Source: Plectranthus barbatus
Lineage: Eukaryota; Streptophyta; Magnoliopsida; Lamiales; Lamiaceae
Assembly (NCBI GenBank): GCA_026898455.1
Contig: JAPKLW010000047.1
Location: forward strand, 431,871-495,870
DNA: 64,000 nucleotides
Direction of reading: 5' to 3'
Shown: in pieces, positions 54,627 through 64,000 of the stretch
Layout of the letters: each line of letters starts with the position of its first letter
Numbering within the stretch: the first letter of the stretch is position 1
Made by a program: the position numbers and the translations under genes
Notes under the pieces: model-generated
What the model saw: only the letters and a program-made list of their open reading frames with translations
Told to the model about the DNA's origin: nothing
The model's database searches: none

Positions 54627-57600
54627 TTAGGCAGGGGGGTTACACATGCCTAAAGATCTTCTCAAGTATGAGAATCTCTCAAAGTCAAGAGCTTTTGTGA
54701 AAATATCTGCAATTTGTTCTTTTGTTGACACATACTTTAAAGTAATCAAACCTTTTTCAACCATGTCTCGAATAAAATGGTGTCTTATATCTATGTGCTT
54801 AATGCGTGAGTGTTGAACAAGATTTTTAGCAGTTTCAATAGCACTAGCATTATCACACAGAAGTGTTAGAGTTTCAGAAGGTAAACTGTAATCCTCTAGC
54901 ATTTGCCTCATCGACAAAAGTTGAGTGCATCCACTACCAGCTGAGATGTTTTTCAGCTTCAGCCGTTGACAGTGATATGCAATTTTGCTTCTTGCTAGAC
55001 CATGACACCAGGTTTGCACCAACTAGAAATCCTCCACCACTTGTGCTTTTTCTGTCATCCACATCACCTGCCCAGTCCACATCACTATAACCTGTAATGT
55101 TAGTACCAAAATTCCTTGTGTACCAAAGTCCCATATTGGGTGTGCCAGAAATATACCGGATTATTCTTTTGAAAGCCTTGAGGTGTGATTCCTTAGGATC
55201 AGACTAGTATCTAGCACATACACCAACGCTAAAAAGGATATCTGAGAGACTAGCAGACAGATATAGAAGACTTCCTATCATGCTTCGGTAAAGGGTAGGG
55301 TCAAATTTGACACCAGAACTATTCATACACAGTTTATCAAAACTTCCTATAGGTGTCTTCATGTGTTTAGCAGTATCTAGACCAAATCTCTTAACAATAC
55401 CTAAAGCATACTTGGACTGAGATATAAAGACTCCATCTTGATGTTGCACAATCTGCAAACCTAAAAAATTATTCAATTCTCCTACCATGCTCATTTGAAA
55501 CATGTTTGACATGTTGGTGACAAACTCGTCAATAAGTTTTACATCAGAAGCACCAAACACAATATCATCCACATAAATTTGAGCAATAATAAAATTGTTT
55601 CCTATATGTTTAACAAAAAGACTTTTATCAGCATTACCTCTTACCAACCTCAGATCTAATAGGAATTCGGTGAGTCTAGCATACCATGCACGAGGGGCTT
55701 GTTTTAAGCCGTAGAGAGCCTTTTTGAGCTTGTTGACATAATCAGGCTTTGACGGATCTTCAAACCCTTTGGGTTGCTCGACATAGGCTTTCTCTTCCAA
55801 GATCCCATTCAAAAAAGCACTTTTAACGTCCATTTGATATAGGGAGAAATCAGCAGCACAAACAATCGCAATAAGAAGACAGATTGGCTCTAACTGTGCC
55901 ACAGGAGCAAATGTATTGTCAAAGTCAATACCTTCCACCTGCGTATAACCCTGAGCTACCAATCATGACTTATTTGTCACAACATTAACCTTTTCATCGG
56001 TCTTGTTTATAAAGATCCACTTGGTTTCAATAGAATTTTTATCCTTCGGCCTTGGAACCAGCTCTCAAACATCATTGTATTCAAATTGACTCATTTCTTC
56101 TTGCATGGATTTAATCCAAAATTCATCTGCAAGAGCTTCTTTGACAGTTTTTGGTTCAGTTAGAGATAAATAACAAACTGAGTGTAAGAGATTAAACCTT
56201 GTAGATGAACACACGGATCTGACCATCTCTCGATAATTGACAGGATCCTTCTTCCTAGTTTGAATTCCTTCTGTCAAACACCCAATTACCTGAGATGTGG
56301 GATGATCTTTCCTTATCTTCAGAGGTGGATCCCTTCTGTCATTGTTTGACACAGGTGTGTCAAAGTGGTCATCCGTGTCAAAGTCAGGGACAGTTTGATC
56401 AGTGGGTGGCTGATGACTCTTTGAATATTTTTCAGAACTTTTAATGAGACGATATGCATTTAGTTCATCTATCTTCTCGAGCAGAGATCCAGCTTCGTCA
56501 AACACTACATTGACTGACTCTTGAATTGTTTGAGTGTCAAGGTTGTACACTCGGTAGGCTCGGATGTTGCTGGCATACCCAAGAAATAGGGCTTTACTAC
56601 TTCTTGTGTCTAACTTGGTTAGATAATCCCTGTCATTTAACACGTAGCAACGACAACCAAAGACATGTAAGTACTTTAGGTTAGGTTTCTTAACATTCAG
56701 GATCTCATAAGGGGTTGTCTTTGTTCCAGAACGAAGATAAACCCTATTGATCAAATGACATGCAGTGTTGACAGCTTCAGCCCATAACCTTTTAGCAAGG
56801 TTCTTTGAGTTTAACATTACCCGCACCATTTCTTGAAGTGTTCGATTCTTTCTCTCAACAACACCATTCTGTTGAGGTGTCTTGGGTGCTGAGAATTCAT
56901 GAGAAATACCTTTTCTTTCACAAAATTGGCTGAAACATTCATTCTCAAATTCTCTACCATGATCTGTTCGAATTCGTATGACATTGGAGTGATAGAGTTT
57001 CTTGAACTTTTTGTACAGCTTCTTGAAGTGATCAAAGGCTTCAGACATTTCTCTTAAGAATTTAACCCATGTGAATCTCAAAAAATCATCAGTACATACT
57101 AACACATATTTCTTTTGACATATACTTTCAACTTCAATAGGTCCCTTCAAATTCATGTGAAGTAATTCAAAGCATGTGCTAGTGTTAACAAAATCGGTGA
57201 TAGGATGAGATGTACGAGTTTGTTTACCTTTTGTGCATGGATCGCAAACTTTGTCAGGATTGAATTTTATGTTAGGGACTCCTCTGACTGCATCAGCTTT
57301 GAGTAGCATTTGAATGCAATGAGTACTCGCATGTCCCATTTTCTGGTGCCACAGTTCAGCTTCGTCAGGCTTTGACACCAGGCATCTTCCTTCTTGTTCA
57401 ACTTGATAGCAGTTATCTGAGGATCTACTACCAAACATAACACATTTGTTAGATTTATCATATACTTCACAAACATCCTTGTCAAACTTCACAACCATCC
57501 CATCGTCGCAAAGTTGACTTATGTTTATCAAATTTGATGTGAGTCCTTCCACATACAACACATGTTGAAGTTTTGGAAAGTCTTGTACATTCAACGTTCC

Positions 57601-57696
57601 TTTGCCAGTAATATTTCCTTTGGCTCCTCCTCTATATGTGACTGACCCGCCACAAATTTCTGAATAGTTTGACAAACATGATCGATCACCTGTCAT
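54627..57696 (-). pseudogene. pol: B pol: protease, integrase, RT, RNase H
   Basis: The protease site DSGCSRHMTG (near 57710-57690) is intact. Integrase: HQKMGHASTHC, CDPCTKGK, then LLHMNLKGP, in which the first catalytic Asp is Asn (codon 57151-57153), RTDHGREFEN and TPQQNGVVERKNRT. The frame is open for 543 codons to a TGA at 56065-56067 (Trp in A). A second stop near 55965 stands in place of Arg (CGA to TGA) and a third near 55203 in place of Gln (CAG to TAG). RT has YVDD at 55564-55575. RNase H is frameshifted near 54950 within STAEAE. The end, SLGMCNPPA at 54627, equals A. It is the longest uninterrupted pol segment in the window but has a dead integrase. Confidence 0.92.
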
Positions 57697-57925
57697 ATGT
57701 CTAGAGCAGCCACTGTCAAAGTACCATGTACAGGTAATGTTAGTCTTTCATGAAGTATAGACAACAAAACAACTTGAACCTGCTTTCTGATTTTCATCTG
57801 CAATTCATTTCCTACAGAAAGGATAGATGTGACCTGCCTTGTTACAGTAATGACACACATACTTCTTTGACTTTTCCTTTTCATTTGACACTCAGGTGTC
57901 ATACTCCCCCTTTGTGAATTTGATC
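57697..57925 (-). pseudogene. gag: B gag, C-terminal remnant
   Basis: Holds the last zinc knuckle region (VCHYCNKAGHIYPFC in the proper frame, near 57860-57810) and the link to protease, with small lesions. The upstream part is missing: after TTTGATCAT (57919-57927) similarity to A gag (46795-46803) stops abruptly and E3 begins. Confidence 0.7.
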
Positions 57926-58291
57926 ATGTGCGTGTCGCCGTTGTGCCAACCCTCGCCGACCGCCGTGCATGGCCTGCTGCCACGCCGGTGCCGTTTTGCT
58001 TTATCGTGCGGTTCTTCGTGTTCTTCGTTCTCCATTTTACAGATTTAATTTTAAATTTGAAAAATTACATTAAATTGCATCCTAATACAATTTGTAATTT
58101 AAACCTAACCACAGATTTATGTCGTGGGTGAAAAGCGAATCCTTATAAAAGGGCGGATTAACCCGAGAACCACGATGACAAAAAAACATAAACATACAAT
58201 CCAAAACCCATACATGAAATCATTCAATAATAATCATCATGCAAATCACAGGCAATATTATTTTTTCCGATAGAGCCAATAAATGAATCTG

Positions 58292-58303
58292 GCTCTGATA
58301 CCA
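58292..58303 (-). other. E3 primer-binding site
   Basis: TGGTATCAGAGC on the minus strand, two bases from the LTR. Confidence 0.9.
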
Positions 58304-58305
58304 AT

Positions 58306-59221
58306 TAAAGGGATTCGTGAACTGAATCACGAAGTCCGTTTGCCAAGGATCATTAATTGGAATATCAAAAAATAAATTGCTATGCATATGATTATTCCTA
58401 GCATGCTCCTATTGATTATACATAAGGGGCTTATGCAGAAAACCTAGATTGCGAAAGCTTGAAGAACGAGTGCGCAGAGATTTGATCTTGATCTCTTTTC
58501 CCGTGCACAAAGATTAATTCCTAACAGATTGAGGAAATAAATCTAGGAAAATTAGTATGCAATTTTCGAAAACAAGAAGGAGAGAGAAGAAAGAAGATAA
58601 TCCTCCTGATCTGATCTTCTGATCTGTATCCCAACTCAATCCGAATATCTGGTGAAGATTCCCTTCGGATTCCTTGCCCGGTTGAGAAGCAGAATTTCCT
58701 CCTCGTTTCTCAGATCTAGTCGATCACCACAGCTCCCAAATACTGGTTTGCTGTGTGCAACATATGATTTTGTGGTGTGTGGAGATATGAGGAACTGAGG
58801 CCTATTGATAGGAAAATACTGGACTTCTATTGGGCCTCAGTTTTCATGGGCCAGACCAGGGACCAGAATGCAAATAACAAATAAGGCCTATCAATTAATT
58901 AATTCCCATATTCAACCCAGAAAATAATTAATTAATTAATATTGATTCATTTTACCAGAGAATCAATATTGTCCTACCTATTTCCTACCACGTTTTGAGG
59001 TGCGGGTTGCATGGGCTCGGTTTATCCCCACATTTAAGGTTACAAACATTCGTTAATTAATTTACGCTCTGACAAGCTATTTAATTAATTAACATCTTAT
59101 ATTCCTGAGTCAATCCACTCAAACCTTTTCACTTATGCTTGAACTTAATAAGCCTGCAGGACTTTAGCATAACGAACCTTTTGAGCTGCTCAGGGAATGT
59201 CACCATCCGATACTGGATGTG
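58306..59221 (-). repeat. E3 5' LTR, partial
   Basis: Starts TAAAGGGATTCGTG on the plus strand; colinear with 40433-41345. The TATA position reads TATTGATA, a one-base change. Confidence 0.85.
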
Positions 59222-60594
59222 TGTTGGGAATTATTTTTGTAATTCTCCCTTTAGGATCAAATTTGTAAAAGGTTTTGTTGAATCAAAGCCTTAGCATTTG
59301 GTCGATCATTGCTGAATTCTAGCATAGTCTAGCAAATATTGTAATGTCCTGTATAGGCTAAGTATTGAGTTGTAATAGATTAGGTTGCTAGAAGTATTTC
59401 TAGCAGATTGCTAGAAAAGACTAACATTTGCTAGAAGTCAAAGAGATAGCAGAATGCTAAGGAGTCAGCATTCGCTAGCACATAGAAGATTGCTAAAGGC
59501 ATTAGCAATCCGGAGTCGAAGGAATCAGGAATAAGAAGAGCAACTGCTGAGAAGTCAGCAGTCCGATATCTATCTAGCAGATTGCTAAGGAAAGCTAGGA
59601 GATCGTTCTGAAGGAGTTTAGCAAAGCAAGACAACTAACAACGATTGCTACACTACCGTTCTGACAACCGTACGCGCAAGGACAAGATTTTCCAGAAGTA
59701 GGTAAAAAAGCACTGTACGAAGCCAGAAAGGACGGTGAAAGTCGAACCACTCCTGGACAAGGAAACTGTTGTATCTAACGGGTATGGAGATTCAAAGTCT
59801 GAATCTCCAGGTATAACAGACAAGTCTAGAAGTGAGAGACGACTACTGTTTATTCAATACAAGAACACATTCTCAAGAGATTCCTAAGACAAAAGCAAAA
59901 AGCTAAAGAGCAATCAGTTGAAAGCCAACATTCGAAAGACATTCTAAGCCTTCAACTACCAAAGTGTCCCTATTGATTATCTGACACTCCATTGAAGAGA
60001 TTCCTTGACTTTGATCAAGATTCTTCAATCATTGGGATACCTTCCTTTATTGGAAGCATCTAACAGTCAATTCTCTGAAAAGGTTTTGACTAGGACGGGC
60101 GTCTAGCCGCAATCGAAGTAAAGTTCGGAAGGAACTATAAATCTTCCATAGTAGCAAAGGCGAGTTTTATGAAGGTGTGCCCTTGACTCTGCCGGAACTA
60201 CGCCTGAGGAGTTCGGAGTAACAGAGGATAGTCGTGAAGTAGCCGGGTCAAAAGTTCACTGCCTACTTTACTTGAAAGGTGAATCCTTGTATTCTATATA
60301 CTCACTTAGTAAATTCTTAGCGTTTCAGCTAAGGAGTGGACGTAGATCTTTTGATTGAACCACTATAAATAATGTGTCATTATTGTGTTTACTGTTTTAT
60401 TGCTTAATACTTGATTGAGATTTGAAACCTAGCAACAGAGTTGCTAGCGTATATCTGCAAGAAAAACCTAAGTAAAGTTGAGCTAAACAATCTTTGAAAA
60501 GAACTTAAAGTGCAAGTGAACGTTTAAATCTTCCACTGAAATTTGTGTGAGTATTGTGTTATCACCACGACGACTCTGATCTTAGGGACCAACA
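59222..60594 (+). repeat. 5' LTR of element C
   Basis: 1373 bp, TGTTGGGAATTATTTTTG to AGGGACCAACA. The part 59315-59610 is packed with GCTAG, TTGCTA and TAGCA words. A TATAAAT box lies at 60136-60142. Confidence 0.88.
60136..60142 (+). promoter_or_regulatory. TATA box of C LTR
   Basis: TATAAAT in GGAACTATAAATCTTCC, about 460 bp before the LTR end, the expected promoter position. Confidence 0.5.
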
Positions 60595-60596
60595 AG

Positions 60597-60608
60597 TGGT
60601 ATCAGAGC
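60597..60608 (+). other. C primer-binding site
   Basis: TGGTATCAGAGC, two bases after the LTR. Confidence 0.93.
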
Positions 60609-60706
60609 ACGAGGTTGAAAGACCGACTGCTTCTGAGTCGCTTTAAGACCTAGATCTTAGCTTTCCTTGCGTTGTCATTCTATTTTTTCCTGTTTGTCTA
60701 GCTCAG

Positions 60707-61966
60707 GTGAAGTATACCAACATGTCTAATCACGTTCTTCCCAAGTATAACAAGGAGATGTTCGAGTCCTGGAAGACATTGGCCATGATCCAACTCCAAA
60801 GTATCCATCCGGAGATGAGAGATGTGCTGGAGAAAGGCCCTATAGAAATCATGAAGGTCAATACCTCAGTAACTCCACTTGCTGAAGGCCAACCACGTCC
60901 AGTGATGGTACCGAAGCCCTATGAGGAATGGACGTTGGAAGATAAGAAAAGTGGTCAGCTGGAATACGTGGCTATGAAGTTAATCATTGACTGCCTACCC
61001 CCTTTGATGGCTGACAAAATCCTAGATTACAAAACAGCCAAAGGAATGTGGGAATATGTGTGCGAATGATCTCATGAAACTAAGCAGATGAAACGTAATA
61101 AACTACAAGTGGTTGTGGACAAGTATGAGTCATTCTCAATGATTCCTGGAGAAACCATCCAATCTATGGAGGAAAGATTCAATACAATTGTAGGTGAGCT
61201 CAAAAATGTGGGCAAAAGCTATGATAGTGGGGAGATGAACAATAAGATAATATCCAAACTCTTCCCAATGAGTGATTGGTTTGTCAAGATGACAAGCCTA
61301 AGTGAGAAGGATCTCAGTAAGATGTCAACTGCTGAAGTGTTTTCACAGCTGAAAGCCCATGAGTTCATCATCCAGCAATCAAAGAAAAATGAGGCTGCTA
61401 TGGTGCAACCTACTCCAACAAATGCTGGAAATCATGAGGACTTGGCGTACTTCGTCCAGAAAGATGACACAAGTGGAAGTCGCCCAGAAAGTCATTCCAC
61501 AATTAGGAGAGATCAACTCCAGCAGCAACAACTAAAGAAGTTCCTTGAAGATCAGAAGATCAGCGACTTGGAGGAACAGATGAAAAAGTTCCAGAGATTG
61601 ATCCTGGAGGCTAAAGCTGAAAAGGAAGCGAAGCTAGCCTCAACCCAGCGCTCATCTGAAAAGAAGCCCAGGACGTGCTTTGAGTGCCAATTCCCTGATC
61701 ATTTAAAACATGAGTGTCCGAGGGTGAGCCCACAAGAGAGGGAACGTCTCCGTCAAAAATTTGAGAGGAGAGTCGTTCGAGAAGTAACCAATGCGTTGCT
61801 GATGAGGACAGAAGTGCCAGATATTCCTTATAATGAAGAGGAATACTACCTTACTGATGAGGAGGAAGAGGCATTGATGGTTCTAATGGCGAACATCGTG
61901 GAGGATGCCGAACCAGTTGCTGATGCTGCGCAACCGACTGAATCAGCTCTAGCAGTCGATAATTAG
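60707..61966 (+). pseudogene. gag: C gag, one in-frame stop
   Basis: Frame from MKYTNMSNHVLPKYNKEMFE; the ATG at residue 6 aligns better with the D start. It is open to 61966 except for TGA at 61067-61069. Gag helices: PYEEWTLEDKKSGQLEYVAM, CLPPLMADKILDYKTAKGMW and, after the stop, RNKLQVVVDKYESFSMIPGE. A coiled-coil part (QQQQLKKFLEDQKISDLEEQ) precedes a CCHC knuckle, CFECQFPDHLKHEC, at 61676-61717. An acidic tail with YNEEEYYLTDEEEE ends at the stop 61964-61966. It would be the RNA-binding particle protein. The D copy carries its own different stop (13974), so the two elements decayed independently. Confidence 0.88.
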
Positions 61967-62005
61967 GAGGTAATCTCTACTATTAATATTTCTAGCTCAG
62001 CATGC

Positions 62006-62308
62006 ATGAAAGAATCGGAGGATTCCTTTTTGGATTCCGAGGAAGATTATCTAGCAAAGATTTCTATAGAACTTTCCAAATTTTATTCTTTAAAGAATGC
62101 TATAGTGAAAGATAATGCCTCACTTAAGTATAAAGTTCAATCCTTGACCGATGAAGTCGAAAGACTAAGATCTGACAGTGAGGAGCTTTTAAAACTCAGG
62201 GCTGAATTCTTCAAGCTCTCCAAAAACTTTCAAAATCTTGAGAAAGAGAATTTGATTTTGAAAAACAACGTTAATGATAAGTGTATTTGCGCATACACGA
62301 CGAGCTAG
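62006..62308 (+). pseudogene. gag: C gag, coiled-coil segment
   Basis: A 100-codon open segment, MKESEDSFLDSEEDYLAKIS to a stop at 62306-62308, in which hydrophobic residues recur every three to four positions (LRSDSEELLKLRAEFFKLSK). It is almost surely a continuation of gag after frame loss, because D has the same acidic start and coiled coil at 12910-12650. In intact relatives this region lies between the knuckle and the protease. It is probably not an independent gene. Confidence 0.6.
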
Positions 62309-62493
62309 GATATTTTAAATAGCCTGGTTAGCCAACAGAGACATCATGCTGACCAATCTGGAGTTGGGCACAGTCGTAACAGCAACATTGAAACTTTGAA
62401 GCAGAAGAAGGATATTACTTTATTTCTGCTGGGAAGTTGTTTGCCGATAGTAAAGGCAAGGATAAGATGACTACATAGTCATCAACTGCCAGA

Positions 62494-62964
62494 ATGAATG
62501 CTAAGCAGACTGCTCAACAGAGTGTCAAGCAGAATGCTAAACCTCAGCAGGGTGTCAAGCAGAATGCTAGACCTCAGCAGGGTGTCAAGCTGAATGCTAG
62601 ATATCAACAAAATGCTTATCAGAAGTCTGCTAGGCAGATCTATTCAGCAGAATCCAGGGCAAGGGCTGAGCACTATGTTTCCAATGCCAGGAAACCAAAT
62701 CCTATCCTTGCTAGGGGTAGACAGATTAATTATCATTCAGTAAGACCCCAATACCATCATTACGCACCACATAGGAGGAACACCTATGTGAGGCCTGAGT
62801 TAAAATATTCTCGATCTCAAAGGACTATGAAGGCAAAGAAGCACACCACCCCACCTCATGCACAACATCTTAAACATGTATATCCAAAAGTCGAAAAAGG
62901 TGATAAAAGTGATATCAAGGAGAAAACTTTGAAGATACTAAGATGTGGGTTCCGAAAGGAATGA
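62494..62964 (+). pseudogene. gag: C gag, basic repeat region before protease
   Basis: A 156-codon open segment rich in Gln, Lys, Asn, Arg, His and Tyr. It begins with tandem VKQNARPQQG-like units (62521-62610), then a basic tract (SAESRARAEHYVSNARKPNP, YHHYAPHRRNTYVRPELKYS) and a Lys-rich end. Composition suggests RNA binding. It sits between the coiled coil and the protease; D retains a shortened, frameshifted counterpart near 12440-12206. It is treated as part of gag rather than a separate protein. Confidence 0.55.
62521..62610 (+). repeat. three 30-nt tandem repeats
   Basis: Units at 62521-62550, 62551-62580 and 62581-62610 encode SVKQNAKPQQ, GVKQNARPQQ and GVKLNARYQQ. The first two differ at only a few bases. 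Confidence 0.9.
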
Positions 62965-63059
62965 TGGTTAAAGCTAATCTTGCAGGACCCGACGCTAAAC
63001 GGGGACCTAAATCAACTTGATTCCATTTGTTGGATTAGGATCCAAGTTCCAAGACATCA

Positions 63060-64000
63060 AACATATCTAATGAATGGATCCTTGATAGTGGTTTCTCCGC
63101 ACACATGACGGGGAATGAGGAGTTATTCTCAGATATCCAAAGAATTTACTATGGCCCTAAAGTCAAGCTCGGAGATAACAGCAAAGGAAAAGTTGTTGGA
63201 AGAGGATGCATCGAGCGAAATGGATTAAGGATTATCAACGTAGCGCTCGTATCCAACCTCAAGCACAATCTACTGAGCATAAGTCAACTATGCGAGAATG
63301 GGTACAATGTGTCTTTTGTTAATACTGGTTGTTCTATTGCTGACAATGTTACAGGAGAAGTGATGCTAAGAGGCATCCACAAAGGTGGCCTATACATTGT
63401 TGACTAGCAAAGCGGTCAACAGCATTCATGCTTCGTAGCATTGAACAAAGAAGAAACAACATGGCTATGGCGCAAGAGGTTAAATCATTTGAATTTTAAA
63501 ACTATTAACCATCTAGCCAAGAATATGTTTGTTGTAGGTCTGCCTGCTGAGACTTTCCACAAATAAGGCGTGTGTAAAGCGTGCCAGCAAGGGAAGCAGA
63601 CCAAAGAATCATTCAGATCCAACCCGGAGAAGGCCACTTCAGACAGGATCCTAGAGCTTTTGCACATGGATTTATTTGGCCCAGTCACTCCACCTACTGT
63701 AAGTAAAAAGATATACACACTTATGGTTGTGGATGACTACTCCAGGTACACGTGGGTTCGCTTACTAAGAACCAAAGATGAAGTAAAGCTCATCCTACCA
63801 GAGCTAATCCTCAAAGAGCAAAACAGCAAGAAAGTTACAATAAAGAGGATTCGTTCTGACAATGGGGCAGAGTTTTGCAATGGAGTTCTGATGGATTTCT
63901 GTGCCGAAGCTGGTATCGCACATGAGAAGTCCACTGCTGGGACCCCCCAGCAGAATGGTCTAGCAGAAAGAAGGAATCGAATGTTAAAAGAAGCAGTGAG
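63060..64000 (+). pseudogene. pol: C pol: protease and integrase start (continues off window)
   Basis: Protease active site DSG at 63084-63092 in EWILDSGFSAHMTGNEE, with Phe where D has Cys. The protease continues with VVGRGCIERNGLRI and HNLLSISQLCENGYNVSF. TAG at 63405-63407 replaces a Trp codon (D has VVDW). The GAG-pre-integrase part follows (WLWRKRLNHLNFKTINHLAK), a TAA lies at 63564-63566, then CKACQQGK. The integrase core has LLHMDLFGP, RSDNGAEF and TPQQNGLAERRN, so all three acidic blocks are present. The frame stays constant across both stops. The window ends within the integrase. Confidence 0.9.

Larger units (their letters stand above)
19939..57925 (-). mobile_element. SIRE-like copia element B, 5' end missing, heavily interrupted
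   Basis: In element direction (minus) what remains is: the last part of gag (57925-57697), pol (57696-54627), a spacer, the env-like ORF (53886-50383, split by a solo LTR at 51245-52690), a purine tract (50007-50017) and the 3' LTR, which is split into 50006-49439 and 20264-19939 by element A. Removing the nested insertions leaves about 7.4 kb. The first part of gag, the primer site and the 5' LTR are gone, and at 57925 the sequence switches abruptly to E3. The gag-pol-env-like order matches the SIRE group. The LTR is preceded by CACTC, a possible target duplication whose partner was lost. Confidence 0.85.
57926..59221 (-). mobile_element. E3, fragment of an E2-like copia element
   Basis: It consists of a short GC-rich leader part (57926-58291), a primer site (58292-58303) and the first 916 bp, in plus-strand order, of a 5' LTR (58306-59221), which element C interrupts. 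Leader and LTR align closely with 40030-41345 of E2. Gag, pol and the rest are absent on this side, so a deletion joined E3 to B. The remaining LTR piece should lie beyond C, outside the window. Confidence 0.85.
59222..64000 (+). mobile_element. copia element C, 5' part, runs off the window
   Basis: 5' LTR (59222-60594), primer site, gag, protease and the first half of integrase in the plus direction. It inserted into the E3 LTR; the left flank is ATGTG (59217-59221). Gag and pol align with element D, so C and D are one group although their LTRs differ. At least three in-frame stops are already visible. RT, RNase H, the possible extra ORFs and the 3' LTR would lie to the right. Confidence 0.9.

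Noticed and set aside
62006..62308. Independent small gene in element C
   Set aside because: Its counterpart in D sits within gag, so it is better read as a frame-shifted part of gag.
1..64000. CRISPR array, rRNA, tRNA or intact host gene
   Set aside because: No direct-repeat/spacer pattern and no rRNA or tRNA signature was noticed; all long protein signals are retroelement-derived or unidentified fragments.

Overview
The window is plant nuclear DNA, almost certainly from a eudicot with a repeat-rich genome. It is made almost entirely of nested LTR retrotransposons. I found no host gene, rRNA, tRNA or CRISPR array that I could support. The plant assignment rests on Ty1/copia gag-pol polyproteins with the domain order protease, integrase, RT, RNase H; on initiator-Met-tRNA primer sites (TGGTATCAGAGC); and on one Ty3/gypsy element with the TTGGCGCCG...GGGGA primer site typical of plant Athila/Tat elements. 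The family or genus cannot be decided from this sequence.

Layout, left to right. 1-2149: the end of a gypsy-type LTR, AT-rich sequence and a remnant of gypsy integrase. 2150-15818: copia element D (minus strand, 13.7 kb, target duplication CCCTT), with gag-pol and, between pol and the 3' LTR, two extra ORFs of similar layout on opposite strands. 15824-16686 and 18267-18335: older sequence with an unidentified broken coding region, split by a solo gypsy LTR (16687-18266, duplication CCTCC, with a 400-base assembly gap). 18336-19938: 5' LTR and leader of gypsy element G1, cut by copia element B. 19939-57925: SIRE-like element B (minus strand; gag start and 5' LTR lost), whose 3' LTR is split by SIRE-like element A (20265-49433, minus, duplication CACTC). 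Inside the env-like ORF of A lie E1 (21845-30488, plus, GAAGG) and E2 (31356-41894, minus, TCCTC). E2 in turn carries a solo gypsy LTR (33026-34482, CACAT). The env-like ORF of B holds another solo copia LTR (51245-52690, GCTAG). 57926-59221: a fragment (E3) related to E2. 59222-64000: the 5' part of C, a plus-strand relative of D that runs off the window.

The order of insertion follows from nesting: G1, then B, then A, then E1 and E2, then the solo LTR in E2. This makes at least five layers. Every complete element ends in TG...CA or a one-base variant of it, and each has a matched 5-bp target duplication, so the boundaries are firm to the base. All gag-pol regions carry stops, frameshifts or deletions, and none of the elements looks able to move by itself. 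The only intact long ORF is the E1 gag.

Most interesting for follow-up: (1) the opposite-strand ORF pair in D, with a TATA box in front of the antisense member; (2) a 25-nt palindrome-containing motif repeated three times in the untranslated leaders of both E1 and E2, with the first spacing conserved at 107 nt; (3) a recurring TTTGACAC...GTGTCAAA motif scattered over LTRs, spacers and coding parts of A and B; (4) an env-like ORF with its own pyrimidine-rich leader and good start context.
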